A stretch of 64,000 nucleotides of DNA from contig NZ_LR134289.1 in the NCBI RefSeq assembly GCF_900636535.1, forward strand, positions 5,419,501 through 5,483,500. The letters are read 5' to 3'. This DNA comes from Chryseobacterium gleum. Lineage in GTDB: Bacteria; Bacteroidota; Bacteroidia; Flavobacteriales; Weeksellaceae. Every line of letters begins with the position of its first letter. Position 1 is the first letter of the stretch. A model generated the notes under the pieces. That model made no database searches, was not told where the DNA came from, and saw only the letters and a program-made list of their open reading frames with translations. The translations under genes were made by a program, and so were the position numbers. Of the stretch, positions 51,415 to 59,510 are shown piece after piece.

Positions 51415-54048
51415 ATGGATATGAAAAACAAAGCTTTACCTCTTTTATTTGCAGTATTTTCTGCATTTCCGACAATATTATTCGGACAGGATAATGAAAA
51501 ACTGATTAAAGATTATATTTCTCAAAACAAAATAAGGGAATATAAAAAGTCTGACCTTAATAATTTCATTGTTGATAATGTAGATCCTTCAAAATCATTG
51601 AACGGAAATGTTGTAAAATTTTTACAGACCTATAATGGTTTACCTGTATACAGTTCTGTAGGAACGGCATTGATTAAGGACAATAAAATTGTTTATTACA
51701 CAGATAATTTTGTAAAAGATTATACTACATCTACATCAGGTACCGCTGCGATTACTAAAACTACAGCGCTTCAAAAGATTGCTGAAGAACTGAAAAATCC
51801 GGATATTGCTGATTTTACTATTCTTGGATACCTTGAAAAGACCCAGAAAAGAGCTACTTCAGCCAATCAAAGGCTGGTTTATACGAATGATGAAAGCGGA
51901 AACCTGCGTCTTGCTTATGAATATACCTTAATGGAGCCAAAATCTCCAAACTACTGGAATATCTTGGTAGATGCGAACAATGGAAATATCCTGTTAAAAA
52001 ATAACCTGACATTGTCATGTAATTTCCATCATGATGCTTACAGTTCAGATTCAGAGTACAGCCATGCTGATCATTTTGAAAATACATTAACAGGACCTCA
52101 GAATAATATAGCAGAGAATAACATTCCATTGCTTTTACCGGATAATGCATCATACAATGTATTTCCATTGCCTATTGAAGCACCAACCTTTGGTTCCAGA
52201 TCCATTATTACCAACCCATGGATCCTGAGTGCTTCTCCTGAAGGATGGCATTCTGACGGTACTAATCATTATACCATTACGAGAGGAAATAACGTTTTTG
52301 CCTATGAAGATGCAGCGGGAACTGCTTTAACAGCACCTGATTATCTTACAGGAACTCCGGCAGACGGAGGAGCAACAAGAAATTTTGATTTCCCTTTTAA
52401 TATTAATGAAACGCCTTTAAACAACAGAAATGCTGCTATTACTAACTTATTTTATCTGAATAACAGAATTCACGATATTTTCTACAAGTTCGGATTTACA
52501 GAATCTGCGAGAAATTTTCAGCAGAACAATTTTGGTAGCGGACCTGTAGGAGGAGATGATGACTCTGTATATGCAGAGGCGCAGGATGGAAGCGGCTTAA
52601 ATAACGCAAATTTCTCTTCACCTCAAGACGGATACAATGGAAAGATGCAAATGTATCTTTGGTCTCCGGTAGGAAGAGTATTCTATTACAATGCACCTTC
52701 TGCCGCCGTTTCCCGTACACCAGGAGCAGGAACAGCGCAGTTTGGAAACCCGTTACCTATGAGCGGGATAACCGGAGATGTAGCACTTTCATCAGTATTG
52801 GATGGATGTACAGCTTTACCGGCAAGTTCACTGACTGATAAAATAGGATTGGTTGAAAGAGGCACATGTGCTTTTGCAATTAAAGTGAAAAATCTTCAGG
52901 ATGCCGGAGCTAAAGCAGCGATTATATATAATAATGTAGCGAATGGCTCTACTATAGGAAATATGGCGGGGAATGATCCTTCAATTACCATTCCTTCAGT
53001 ATTGATAACCAATACAGAGGGAGAATACATCAAAACTCAGCTTGCAGCAAGTACAACTGTAAATGTTACCCTAAAAGGGAATATGACGCCGGATGGCAGC
53101 TTTGATAACGGAATTGTAACCCATGAATACGGTCATGGAATATCAAACAGAATGACAGGTGCAGGATATGCATGTCTGAATGCTAACGTAAGTAAAGAAC
53201 AAATGGGAGAAGGCTGGTCTGATTTCTTTGCCTTAATGTTAACCAATAAAGCCGGTGACAATGCTACTGTAGCAAGAGGTACTGGGACTTATGCGCTGGG
53301 GCAGGCGATAACAGGTGCTGGTATCAGACCTGCAAAATATTCAACAAATCTTGCGGTTAACGGATTTACTTATGGAAATACCAACGGAATGGAATACAAT
53401 AACGGATCAGCAATCGTTCCGGATGTACACTCTATTGGTTTTGTATGGGCAACGATGTTATGGGACCTTCACTGGAAATATGTTGAGAAATATGGCTATT
53501 CTTCAGATGTATTATCAACCACTCCAAATGGAAGTACAAAAGTGTTACAGCTGGTAACAGATGCTCTGAAATTACAGGGCTGTAATCCAAGCTTTATTGA
53601 TGGAAGAAATGCAATATTGGCTGCAGAATTAGCTACCACACAGGGACAGGATAAATGTATGATCTGGGGCGTTTTTGCAAGAAGAGGTCTTGGAGTAAAT
53701 GCATCTGCAGGAGTTAAAAATAATATCAATGATCAGGTTCAGGACTTCAATGTACCGGAAGAATGTCTGCTGGCTACCAATGAAGTAAATGCTGATAAGA
53801 ATAAGAATATCTCTATCTATCCAAACCCCGCTAAGGACGAATTTTATATTAACTTCCCAAGCAATACCCTTGGAAAAGTGAGTGTAGAACTTTATGATAT
53901 GTCTGGTAAGCTGGTTTATTCAGAAGATAAGATTTCACCGGATGCCAAGAAAGCAATCTCTACAAGCAATCTTGTCAACGGAACTTATATGGTTAAAATA
54001 AAAGGACTTGGTTTCGAAGCTGCTTCGAAAGTAATGGTTAAAAAATAA
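51415..54048 (+). CDS. M36 family metallopeptidase (fungalysin) with PA domain and T9SS type A domain
   Basis: An 877-residue secreted zinc protease. The signal peptide is residues 1-25 (LLFAVFSAFPTILFGQ). An FTP-type propeptide follows (~26-200; NGLPVYSSVGTALIKDN). The M36 catalytic domain contains HEYGH (His570, Glu571, His574) and the downstream Glu in GEGWSDFFALM. A protease-associated (PA) domain is inserted before it (~450-550, LVERGTCAFAIKVKNLQDAGAKAAIIYN). The C-terminus (~800-877) is a T9SS type A domain (ISIYPNPAKDEFYINFP, LVNGTYMVKI). Predicted extracellular, degrading proteins (elastin/keratin-like substrates in characterised relatives). A terminator follows before the transporter gene. 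Confidence 0.94.
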   Translation: MDMKNKALPLLFAVFSAFPTILFGQDNEKLIKDYISQNKIREYKKSDLNNFIVDNVDPSKSLNGNVVKFLQTYNGLPVYSSVGTALIKDNKIVYYTDNFVKDYTTSTSGTAAITKTTALQKIAEELKNPDIADFTILGYLEKTQKRATSANQRLVYTNDESGNLRLAYEYTLMEPKSPNYWNILVDANNGNILLKNNLTLSCNFHHDAYSSDSEYSHADHFENTLTGPQNNIAENNIPLLLPDNASYNVFPLPIEAPTFGSRSIITNPWILSASPEGWHSDGTNHYTITRGNNVFAYEDAAGTALTAPDYLTGTPADGGATRNFDFPFNINETPLNNRNAAITNLFYLNNRIHDIFYKFGFTESARNFQQNNFGSGPVGGDDDSVYAEAQDGSGLNNANFSSPQDGYNGKMQMYLWSPVGRVFYYNAPSAAVSRTPGAGTAQFGNPLPMSGITGDVALSSVLDGCTALPASSLTDKIGLVERGTCAFAIKVKNLQDAGAKAAIIYNNVANGSTIGNMAGNDPSITIPSVLITNTEGEYIKTQLAASTTVNVTLKGNMTPDGSFDNGIVTHEYGHGISNRMTGAGYACLNANVSKEQMGEGWSDFFALMLTNKAGDNATVARGTGTYALGQAITGAGIRPAKYSTNLAVNGFTYGNTNGMEYNNGSAIVPDVHSIGFVWATMLWDLHWKYVEKYGYSSDVLSTTPNGSTKVLQLVTDALKLQGCNPSFIDGRNAILAAELATTQGQDKCMIWGVFARRGLGVNASAGVKNNINDQVQDFNVPEECLLATNEVNADKNKNISIYPNPAKDEFYINFPSNTLGKVSVELYDMSGKLVYSEDKISPDAKKAISTSNLVNGTYMVKIKGLGFEAASKVMVKK

Positions 54049-54071
54049 TTTACTTTTATAATTCATTTCAG

Positions 54072-54105
54072 AATCGCCACAAGCTTGCTTGTGGCGATTT
54101 TATTT
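54072..54105 (+). terminator. Rho-independent terminator
   Basis: A 13-bp perfect stem AATCGCCACAAGC/GCTTGTGGCGATT (54072-54084, 54087-54099), then a T-rich tail. Confidence 0.88.
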
Positions 54106-54148
54106 ATCCGTTACCACAGCACTTTACTATCATTTAATTTATATATCG

Positions 54149-54156
54149 TACCTTTG
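54149..54156 (+). promoter_or_regulatory. Promoter -7 box for the EamA transporter gene
   Basis: TACCTTTG exactly fits TAnnTTTG and lies 18 bases before the ATG at 54175. It also shows that the longer in-frame start at 54085 would lie upstream of the promoter and is unlikely. Confidence 0.5.
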
Positions 54157-54174
54157 CAGGCTGTTAAAAAAATT

Positions 54175-55161
54175 ATGAAGAAGAAAAATATACTAAAAGG
54201 TGTTTTATTTGTAGGGATTGGAGCTAGTATATACGGTATGTTGGCCACTTTTGTGAAAATGGCTTACCATGATGGTTTTACAACCTCAGAAGTAACTACT
54301 TCCCAATTCGTATTAGGTTTGACAGGACTTCTGATCCTTAATTTTATTCAGACCCTAATCTCGAAGCAGAAATTATCGGCGCCAAGTTCTAAAGAAGTCA
54401 GAATGTTGCTGCTTGCGGGAACTTCCCTTGGAGGAACGAGTCTGTTCTATTATATTGCAGTTCAATACATCAATGTTTCCATTGCTATTGTATTGCTGAT
54501 GCAGTCGGTCTGGTTCAGTGTGGTAGTTGAAAGTATCCTTACCCGGAAACTTCCTAATGCAAGAAAAGTAGTTTCTGTAATTATTGTATTGCTGGGAACT
54601 GTTCTGGCAACCAATCTTATTAATATGGAAATAGAACTTGACTGGCATGGCGTCTTCTGGGGATTGATGGCAGCTGCTTCATATACCTTAACGATGTTTA
54701 CTTCCAATACGCTGGCTACTCATCTTCCGGTTTTCAGAAAGAGTATCATTATGCTGGCAGGAGGTTCTGTGGTGGTTTTTGCATTTTTATTCTTTGCCCA
54801 GATAGGACCAATGTATTTTGATGGGTTAAAATCATTGTACTTAAATTTTACAGATAATACAGAACATATTCACCCGTTTAACTATTCAATTTTCCTGACA
54901 TACGGTTTTGTTCTGGCTTTGTTTGGGACGATCATTCCACCGGTTTTATTCAATATCGGTTTTCCGAATGCAGGATTAGGATTGGGAAGTATTGTTTCAT
55001 CTCTTGAGCTTCCGGTTTCTGTAACGATGGCTTTTGTTTTACTGGGAGAAAAAGTGTTTTTCATCCAATGGGTAGGGATTGCCCTGATTCTTTTTGCTAT
55101 TGTTTTGATGAATTTACCTTCAAAAAAAGAAAAAGAAGTTTCAATGGCAGAAATGTCTTAA
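54175..55161 (+). CDS. EamA/DMT family transporter
   Basis: A 328-residue inner-membrane protein with ten predicted helices in two EamA repeats, beginning KNILKGVLFVGIGASIYGMLATFVKMAYHDG. The start is placed at ATG 54175, because the promoter -7 box lies at 54149-54156 and a terminator hairpin overlaps the longer alternative. DMT/EamA proteins move metabolites such as amino acids or nucleotide derivatives; the substrate cannot be told. The charged tail KKEKEVSMAEMS is cytoplasmic. Own terminator. Confidence 0.88.
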   Translation: MKKKNILKGVLFVGIGASIYGMLATFVKMAYHDGFTTSEVTTSQFVLGLTGLLILNFIQTLISKQKLSAPSSKEVRMLLLAGTSLGGTSLFYYIAVQYINVSIAIVLLMQSVWFSVVVESILTRKLPNARKVVSVIIVLLGTVLATNLINMEIELDWHGVFWGLMAAASYTLTMFTSNTLATHLPVFRKSIIMLAGGSVVVFAFLFFAQIGPMYFDGLKSLYLNFTDNTEHIHPFNYSIFLTYGFVLALFGTIIPPVLFNIGFPNAGLGLGSIVSSLELPVSVTMAFVLLGEKVFFIQWVGIALILFAIVLMNLPSKKEKEVSMAEMS

Positions 55162-55187
55162 TAATATTTAACTAAAAATAACAGTTG

Positions 55188-55217
55188 AAACCGTTCCCGT
55201 TGGAGCGGTTTTTTTTA
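55188..55217 (+). terminator. Rho-independent terminator
   Basis: A 10-bp stem AAACCGTTCC/GGAGCGGTTT (55188-55197, 55202-55211, one G-T pair) with CGTT loop and eight T. Confidence 0.9.
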
Positions 55218-55242
55218 ATTTTAATCTTTAAAATAAAGCTTC

Positions 55243-56235
55243 ATGAAATATTTCAGAAAAATAATAGCCGTTTTCACAGTAACGATGTCCGGTTTTATGT
55301 TTTCACAGGTAAGACCTTTGGATGCAATGTTATCTGATTATCAATATCCTTATGAAGTTCATTTTCTCAATTTCAAGTCTCAGGGAGAAGATTTGAAAAT
55401 GGCTTATATGGATGTACAGCCACAAAAACCAAATGGAAAAGTAATCATGCTTCTTCATGGGAAAAACTTTAATGGAGCTTATTGGGAAAGAACAGCGAAA
55501 GACCTTTCAGCTAAAGGATTCAGAGTAATTATTCCTGATCAGATAGGATTTGGAAAGTCTTCAAAGCCTCATGCTTATCAGTTTTCCTTTTCACAGCTGG
55601 CAGAAAATACCAAAGCGGTTCTGGATGAATTAAAAATTGATAAAACGATAGTGCTTGGACACTCAATGGGAGGAATGGTGGCGACCAGATTTACGTTACT
55701 GTATCCCGATAAAGTACAGAAGCTGATTCTCGAAAACCCGATAGGACTTGAAGATTATAAAACTTTCGCAGCGTACCAAACCATTGATCAGGCCTACCAG
55801 TCTGAGCTTAAAAACACAGCGGAAACCTATAAAAATTATCAGCTGAAATTCTATTATGATAACAAATGGAAAGAAGAATACCAACCCTGGCTTGACTTAA
55901 TTGCAGGGTGGACTCTTCACAAAGATTATCCACAGGTGGCCTGGGATGCAGCGCTTACTTCGGATATGATCTACAACCAGCCGGTATGCTATGAATTTAA
56001 AAATATCAAAGTTCCTACATTGCTTATTATTGGGACGAGAGACAGAACCGCGATAGGAAAGGACAGAGCTCCTAAAGAACTTCAACCTAAAATGGGGCAG
56101 TATCAGGAACTGGGAAAGAAAACCCAACACGAAATTGCCGGTTCAAAGCTTGTAGAGATTGATAATGTAGGACATCTTCCTCATATTGAAGTATACCCAA
56201 AATTTTTTGAGGCACTGTATAACTTTATACAGTAA
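55243..56235 (+). CDS. Secreted alpha/beta hydrolase
   Basis: A 330-residue protein with a signal peptide (residues 1-21, AVFTVTMSGFMFSQ) and an alpha/beta-hydrolase fold. Oxyanion-hole motif LLHGKNFNG near 71-78, nucleophile elbow GHSMGG (Ser141 in LGHSMGGMVA), acid in GTRDRTAIG and catalytic His in VGHLPHIE. The set resembles epoxide hydrolase/haloperoxidase-like or lactonase-type enzymes; the substrate is unknown. Probably periplasmic. Its 3' end runs head-on into the MFS gene with only six bases between stops. Confidence 0.9.
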   Translation: MKYFRKIIAVFTVTMSGFMFSQVRPLDAMLSDYQYPYEVHFLNFKSQGEDLKMAYMDVQPQKPNGKVIMLLHGKNFNGAYWERTAKDLSAKGFRVIIPDQIGFGKSSKPHAYQFSFSQLAENTKAVLDELKIDKTIVLGHSMGGMVATRFTLLYPDKVQKLILENPIGLEDYKTFAAYQTIDQAYQSELKNTAETYKNYQLKFYYDNKWKEEYQPWLDLIAGWTLHKDYPQVAWDAALTSDMIYNQPVCYEFKNIKVPTLLIIGTRDRTAIGKDRAPKELQPKMGQYQELGKKTQHEIAGSKLVEIDNVGHLPHIEVYPKFFEALYNFIQ

Positions 56236-56241
56236 ATTAAT

Positions 56242-57399
56242 TTATTTGTTCTTAAAGAATAATAAAGTACAGATTCCAATTCCTGAAAACAAGACACACG
56301 AAATGCCCAGATTTTGTATAAAACCAATACTTATCAGTCCTGAACCTATCAGTATATAATACATTAATCCTAATAAGGCGCCTGCAGTTCCCGTTTCATT
56401 TTTGTAATTAATGAGTGCGGTGCTCAGAATATTCGGAATAGCAATGCTGAATGCCATCACAATAAAAAAATAAGGGATTAAAAAACAGATCCCTTTATTG
56501 ATAAGAATCCAGACAAATACTGAAGCAATAAATGCTGAAGATGTAGACGCTTTCACTAAATATTCGGGTTGTATATTTTTCAGCAGCAGAAATCGGTTGA
56601 ACTTTGCTCCGGCGAATGTGCCTCCAGCCAGAATGATACTGCTGTATCCGAAAGTATAAGAAGAATAATGATTTTCTTTAAATATAAACGGAGCCAGTGA
56701 ATAGTAAGAAAACAGCAGAACATTAAAACTCATGATCAGTAAACAACACTTAATGATGCTCTGATCATGAAGCATCCGTTTCAGTAAATTGATCAAAGTC
56801 TTTAAGTTGACGGATTTCTTTGAGTGATGAGTTTCAGAAATTTTCTGCCTGGAAAGTAGTAAAAAAAGTAAACCCAAAACACACAGCGTAATAAATACGC
56901 TTTGATGTCCGCCAAAGGAGGCTAATATTGAACCGGTAACCATTCCTATTACCGGACTGACAGACAAACCAATCCCGATCCAGGAAAATACTTTGCTGAT
57001 ATCTTCTTTGTCAAATGTATCCCTTAAAATGGTTTGAGTTACAATAGAACCTACGGCAATTCCGAACGCTGAAATGATCCTGGCACCGAGGAGAGTGATA
57101 AAACCAGGAGCGAAAACAGCCGCCAGAGTGCCTGCTCCATAGGTGATAAGACCATATTCCAAAGATTTTTTTCTTCCGATCCTGTCGCATTGAACGCCCC
57201 AAAATGCAACACCTATGGCAAATGCTATAAAATATAAACTGATGGTCAGGGTAGCTGATTCTTCATTGATTCCAAAATGCTCTTGTACCATCGGCAAAAC
57301 GGGACTGTAAATGGTTTCTGCAAACTGTGGAAGCATGACAAGTGAGGTCAGGAGCCAGATTGGGTTTGTCTTTCTCATTTTTTTCTGCAAAGTTTCCAA
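56242..57399 (-). CDS. MFS transporter, Bcr/CflA-type drug efflux
   Basis: A 385-residue transporter with twelve predicted helices. The N-terminal LTSLVMLPQFAETIYSPVLPMVQEHFGINEES and loop 2-3 motif GVQCDRIGRKKSLEYGL (D-R-x-G-R-K/R) are typical of MFS exporters, with the closest pattern in the Bcr/CflA (DHA1) group. Divergent from an AraC-type regulator only 54 bases away, a regulator-exporter arrangement like E. coli nimR-nimT in outline. Start at 57399, with MRKTNP at 57378 an alternative. Substrate unknown. Confidence 0.88.
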   Translation of the reverse strand: METLQKKMRKTNPIWLLTSLVMLPQFAETIYSPVLPMVQEHFGINEESATLTISLYFIAFAIGVAFWGVQCDRIGRKKSLEYGLITYGAGTLAAVFAPGFITLLGARIISAFGIAVGSIVTQTILRDTFDKEDISKVFSWIGIGLSVSPVIGMVTGSILASFGGHQSVFITLCVLGLLFLLLSRQKISETHHSKKSVNLKTLINLLKRMLHDQSIIKCCLLIMSFNVLLFSYYSLAPFIFKENHYSSYTFGYSSIILAGGTFAGAKFNRFLLLKNIQPEYLVKASTSSAFIASVFVWILINKGICFLIPYFFIVMAFSIAIPNILSTALINYKNETGTAGALLGLMYYILIGSGLISIGFIQNLGISCVLFSGIGICTLLFFKNK

Positions 57400-57441
57400 A
57401 AAATCAATGTATATTTATAATGATATAAAAACAAAAAATAT

Positions 57442-57471
57442 CAAAAATAGGACATGGCTTTACTGAAACAA
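57442..57471 (-). promoter_or_regulatory. Promoter of the MFS gene, overlapping the start of the araC-type gene
   Basis: On the minus strand TTG (57471-57469), a 19-base spacer and TATTTTTG (57449-57442). The -33 element lies inside the first codons of the divergent regulator gene, so the regulator's 5' end and the exporter promoter share DNA. Confidence 0.6.
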
Positions 57472-58236
57472 ACTGAAGACTTTGACGCAGACTCAATTCA
57501 TGAACAAGTAGTCGGCATAGCTTCTGATATGGTAATGCATGATTCCGGGTTTCATTTTCATACAACAAAAGCCCAGCTGTTGTATGCACCATCCGGCTGT
57601 ATGACTGTGACTACCTCTGACAGGCAGTTAATTCTTCCTCCTTTCAGAATGCTTTGGATTCCGGCCCATGAAGTTCACCGGGTGAATTTCAGGAATATTG
57701 TAGCCTACAGATCAATCTATTTTGACGTAAGCTACTCCAGGAAATATATGAAATCTGATCTGAAGGTTCTGCATGTAAACCCTTTATTAAAGGAGATTAT
57801 TGAAAGGATTTGTTTTTGGGAATGGCCGGCCCTAAGTAACGATCAGACTAATCTTTTAAAAGTATTCTGGGATGAAATGAGCAAGGCTCCGGAAGAAAAA
57901 CTAGAACTTAAAATGCCACAGGATAAGCGCTTTACGAAAATTGCCGAAGAATGGACGTTACGGCAGTCTGTACCGCCAATGCTGAAAGATCTAGCACAAA
58001 AAGCCGGAGCTGCAGAAAAAACGATCAGCCGCATTTTTAAAAAAGAAACCGGACTGTCTTACCAGGATTGGAGACAGCAATGGCGGCTTCAGCGATCGAT
58101 TGAACTTTTGGCTGAAGGCAATTCAATAGGGGAAGTGTCATATATTTTAGACTTCCCCTCAGACAGTGCTTTTATAGAGTTTTTCAAAAAGCATACAGGA
58201 ACAACACCTTTGCAGTATCTTTTGAAGAATGAGTAA
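57454..58236 (+). CDS. AraC family transcriptional regulator, divergent to MFS exporter
   Basis: A 260-residue regulator. The N-terminal sensor has a cupin-like core (FHFHTTKAQLLYAPSGCMTVTT, then PPFRMLWIPAHEVHRV). The C-terminal AraC DNA-binding domain (~150-260) shows MLKDLAQKAGAAEKTISRIFKKETGLSYQDWRQQWRL and ILDFPSDSAFIEFFKKHTGTTPLQY. The layout and the adjacent divergent efflux gene suggest it controls that exporter in response to a small ligand (inference). SRPBCC gene lies 85 bases downstream and may be co-transcribed. Confidence 0.92.
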   Translation: MALLKQTEDFDADSIHEQVVGIASDMVMHDSGFHFHTTKAQLLYAPSGCMTVTTSDRQLILPPFRMLWIPAHEVHRVNFRNIVAYRSIYFDVSYSRKYMKSDLKVLHVNPLLKEIIERICFWEWPALSNDQTNLLKVFWDEMSKAPEEKLELKMPQDKRFTKIAEEWTLRQSVPPMLKDLAQKAGAAEKTISRIFKKETGLSYQDWRQQWRLQRSIELLAEGNSIGEVSYILDFPSDSAFIEFFKKHTGTTPLQYLLKNE

Positions 58237-58321
58237 TTTAGGTTTCACATATTTCTTGTCTTATGAAAAGTCTGATTCAGAATAATTTACATAAAATTGT
58301 AGTACCTAATACAATAATTTT

Positions 58322-58789
58322 ATGAAAACACTTAATACAAATAGCGTTGAGAATTACACCCATGTAATGGAGGTCAATGCTACAGCAGATAAAGTATATC
58401 ATGCCCTGACCCATGAAATTCCTCTTTGGTGGACCGAAATGTTTGAAGGATCATCTTCTCAGGTAGGCGTCGTCTTTACCATAAGATTCGGAGATCAGAT
58501 TCACAAAACAATGCGGATAAAAAAATTAACGGACAATGCAGAAATTGTCTGGTTGGTAGAAGATTCACTGATTGCGCTTCCTGAATTAAAAAATCAGACG
58601 GAATGGATCGGGACAACAATTGTCTGGGAAATTGAGCAGAAAAATACTATCACTCAGGTAAAGCTTACGCATATCGGCCTGAATCCGGATATTGAATGCT
58701 ATGAAATCTGTTCCGGTGGATGGCAGCAATTCCTTGGCAGTTTAAAAAAGTTTCTGGAAACCGGAAGTGGAACCCCATATAGAAAGTAA
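58322..58789 (+). CDS. SRPBCC (START/Bet v1-like) domain protein
   Basis: A 155-residue cytoplasmic protein of the AHSA1/SRPBCC fold: YTHVMEVNATADKVYHALTHEIPLWWTEMFEG near the start and GGWQQFLGSLKKFLETG at the end match the AHSA1 pattern, with the central TIVWEIEQKNTITQVKLTHIGL strand pair. These bind hydrophobic ligands. No catalytic residues are defined. It follows the AraC-type regulator on the same strand; a bidirectional terminator then separates it from rplS. Confidence 0.88.
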   Translation: MKTLNTNSVENYTHVMEVNATADKVYHALTHEIPLWWTEMFEGSSSQVGVVFTIRFGDQIHKTMRIKKLTDNAEIVWLVEDSLIALPELKNQTEWIGTTIVWEIEQKNTITQVKLTHIGLNPDIECYEICSGGWQQFLGSLKKFLETGSGTPYRK

Positions 58790-58808
58790 GAAAATGTTTC
58801 AAAAAAAA

Positions 58809-58838
58809 AAGAGACTGTTTATAAGTAAACAGCCTCTT
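58809..58838. terminator. Bidirectional terminator between SRPBCC gene and rplS
   Basis: Stem AAGAG-A-CTGTTTA / TAAACAG-C-CTCTT (58809-58821, 58826-58838; one A-C mismatch). On the plus strand TTTTT follows; on the minus strand a run of ten T follows, so it ends rplS strongly. Confidence 0.88.
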
Positions 58839-58860
58839 TTTGTATGTATTGTTGTCTGAA

Positions 58861-59217
58861 TTATTTCTTCTTGTAAGCAGCGTCTTTGATTCTTGCTTTC
58901 TTACCTCTAAGGTCTCTGAAGTAGTAAATTCTAGCTCTTCTAACTCTACCTCTTCTGTCAACTTCAATCTTCTGAAGTGCAGGCATGTTAATAGGGAATA
59001 CTCTTTCTACACCTACATCACCACTCATTTTTCTGATAGTGAAAGTTTTTGTAGAACCAGTACCTCTCAGTTGGATAACTGTTCCTTTGAAGAACTGAGT
59101 TCTTGTTTTTTGTCCTTCTTTAATTTCGTAATACACAGTAATTGTATCACCTGCTTTGAATTCAGGGAATTCTTTTTTCGCGATGTACTTGTCTTGTACG
59201 TACTTTAATAAATCCAT
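58861..59217 (-). CDS. rplS: 50S ribosomal protein L19
   Basis: A 118-residue ribosomal protein at the 30S-50S interface. FKAGDTITVYYEIKEGQKTRTQFFKGTVIQ (~21-50) and ITRKMSG-like VERVFPIN (~72-79) and KARIYYFRDLRGKKARIKD (~94-112) are characteristic. The usual operon partners (rpsP-rimM-trmD) are not adjacent, so the gene is a single unit with its own promoter and terminator. Codon use is biased as for a highly expressed gene. Confidence 0.96.
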   Translation of the reverse strand: MDLLKYVQDKYIAKKEFPEFKAGDTITVYYEIKEGQKTRTQFFKGTVIQLRGTGSTKTFTIRKMSGDVGVERVFPINMPALQKIEVDRRGRVRRARIYYFRDLRGKKARIKDAAYKKK

Positions 59218-59285
59218 TATTAATAAATAAAATGTTAAAGCTAAGCAACTTACACGTTTTTCGTCAGAGGTTGAATAACAGGTTG

Positions 59286-59317
59286 CAAATGTACAAAATA
59301 GTTTTCAAATATGCCAA
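59286..59317 (-). promoter_or_regulatory. Flavobacterial promoter for rplS
   Basis: On the minus strand TTG (59317-59315), a 21-base spacer and TACATTTG (59293-59286), both exact. The leader to the ATG at 59217 is about 60 bases. Confidence 0.72.
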
Positions 59318-59417
59318 ATAATTTATGTGCTAAAAACTATAATTTTTTCTTCCTGATTTTGTTTAAAATTTAACGGTTTCTTTAAAATACCATCAGCAAA
59401 AGTTTATATATGAACTC

Positions 59418-59425
59418 TACTTTTG
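59418..59425 (+). promoter_or_regulatory. Promoter -7 box for the phosphoesterase gene
   Basis: TACTTTTG exactly fits TAnnTTTG and lies 85 bases before the ATG at 59511; no TTG is well placed upstream. Confidence 0.35.
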
Positions 59426-59510
59426 CCCGAAATGAAAATCTGAACAATGATTTTTAAATGACTGATTTACAATTCGAAATTCTATATGTTATTTTAAAAC
59501 GAAAACGATT

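Noticed and set aside
54085..54174. Longer N-terminus of the EamA transporter
   Set aside because: It would start just after the left arm of a terminator hairpin (inside the hairpin at 54072-54099) and upstream of the promoter -7 box at 54149-54156.
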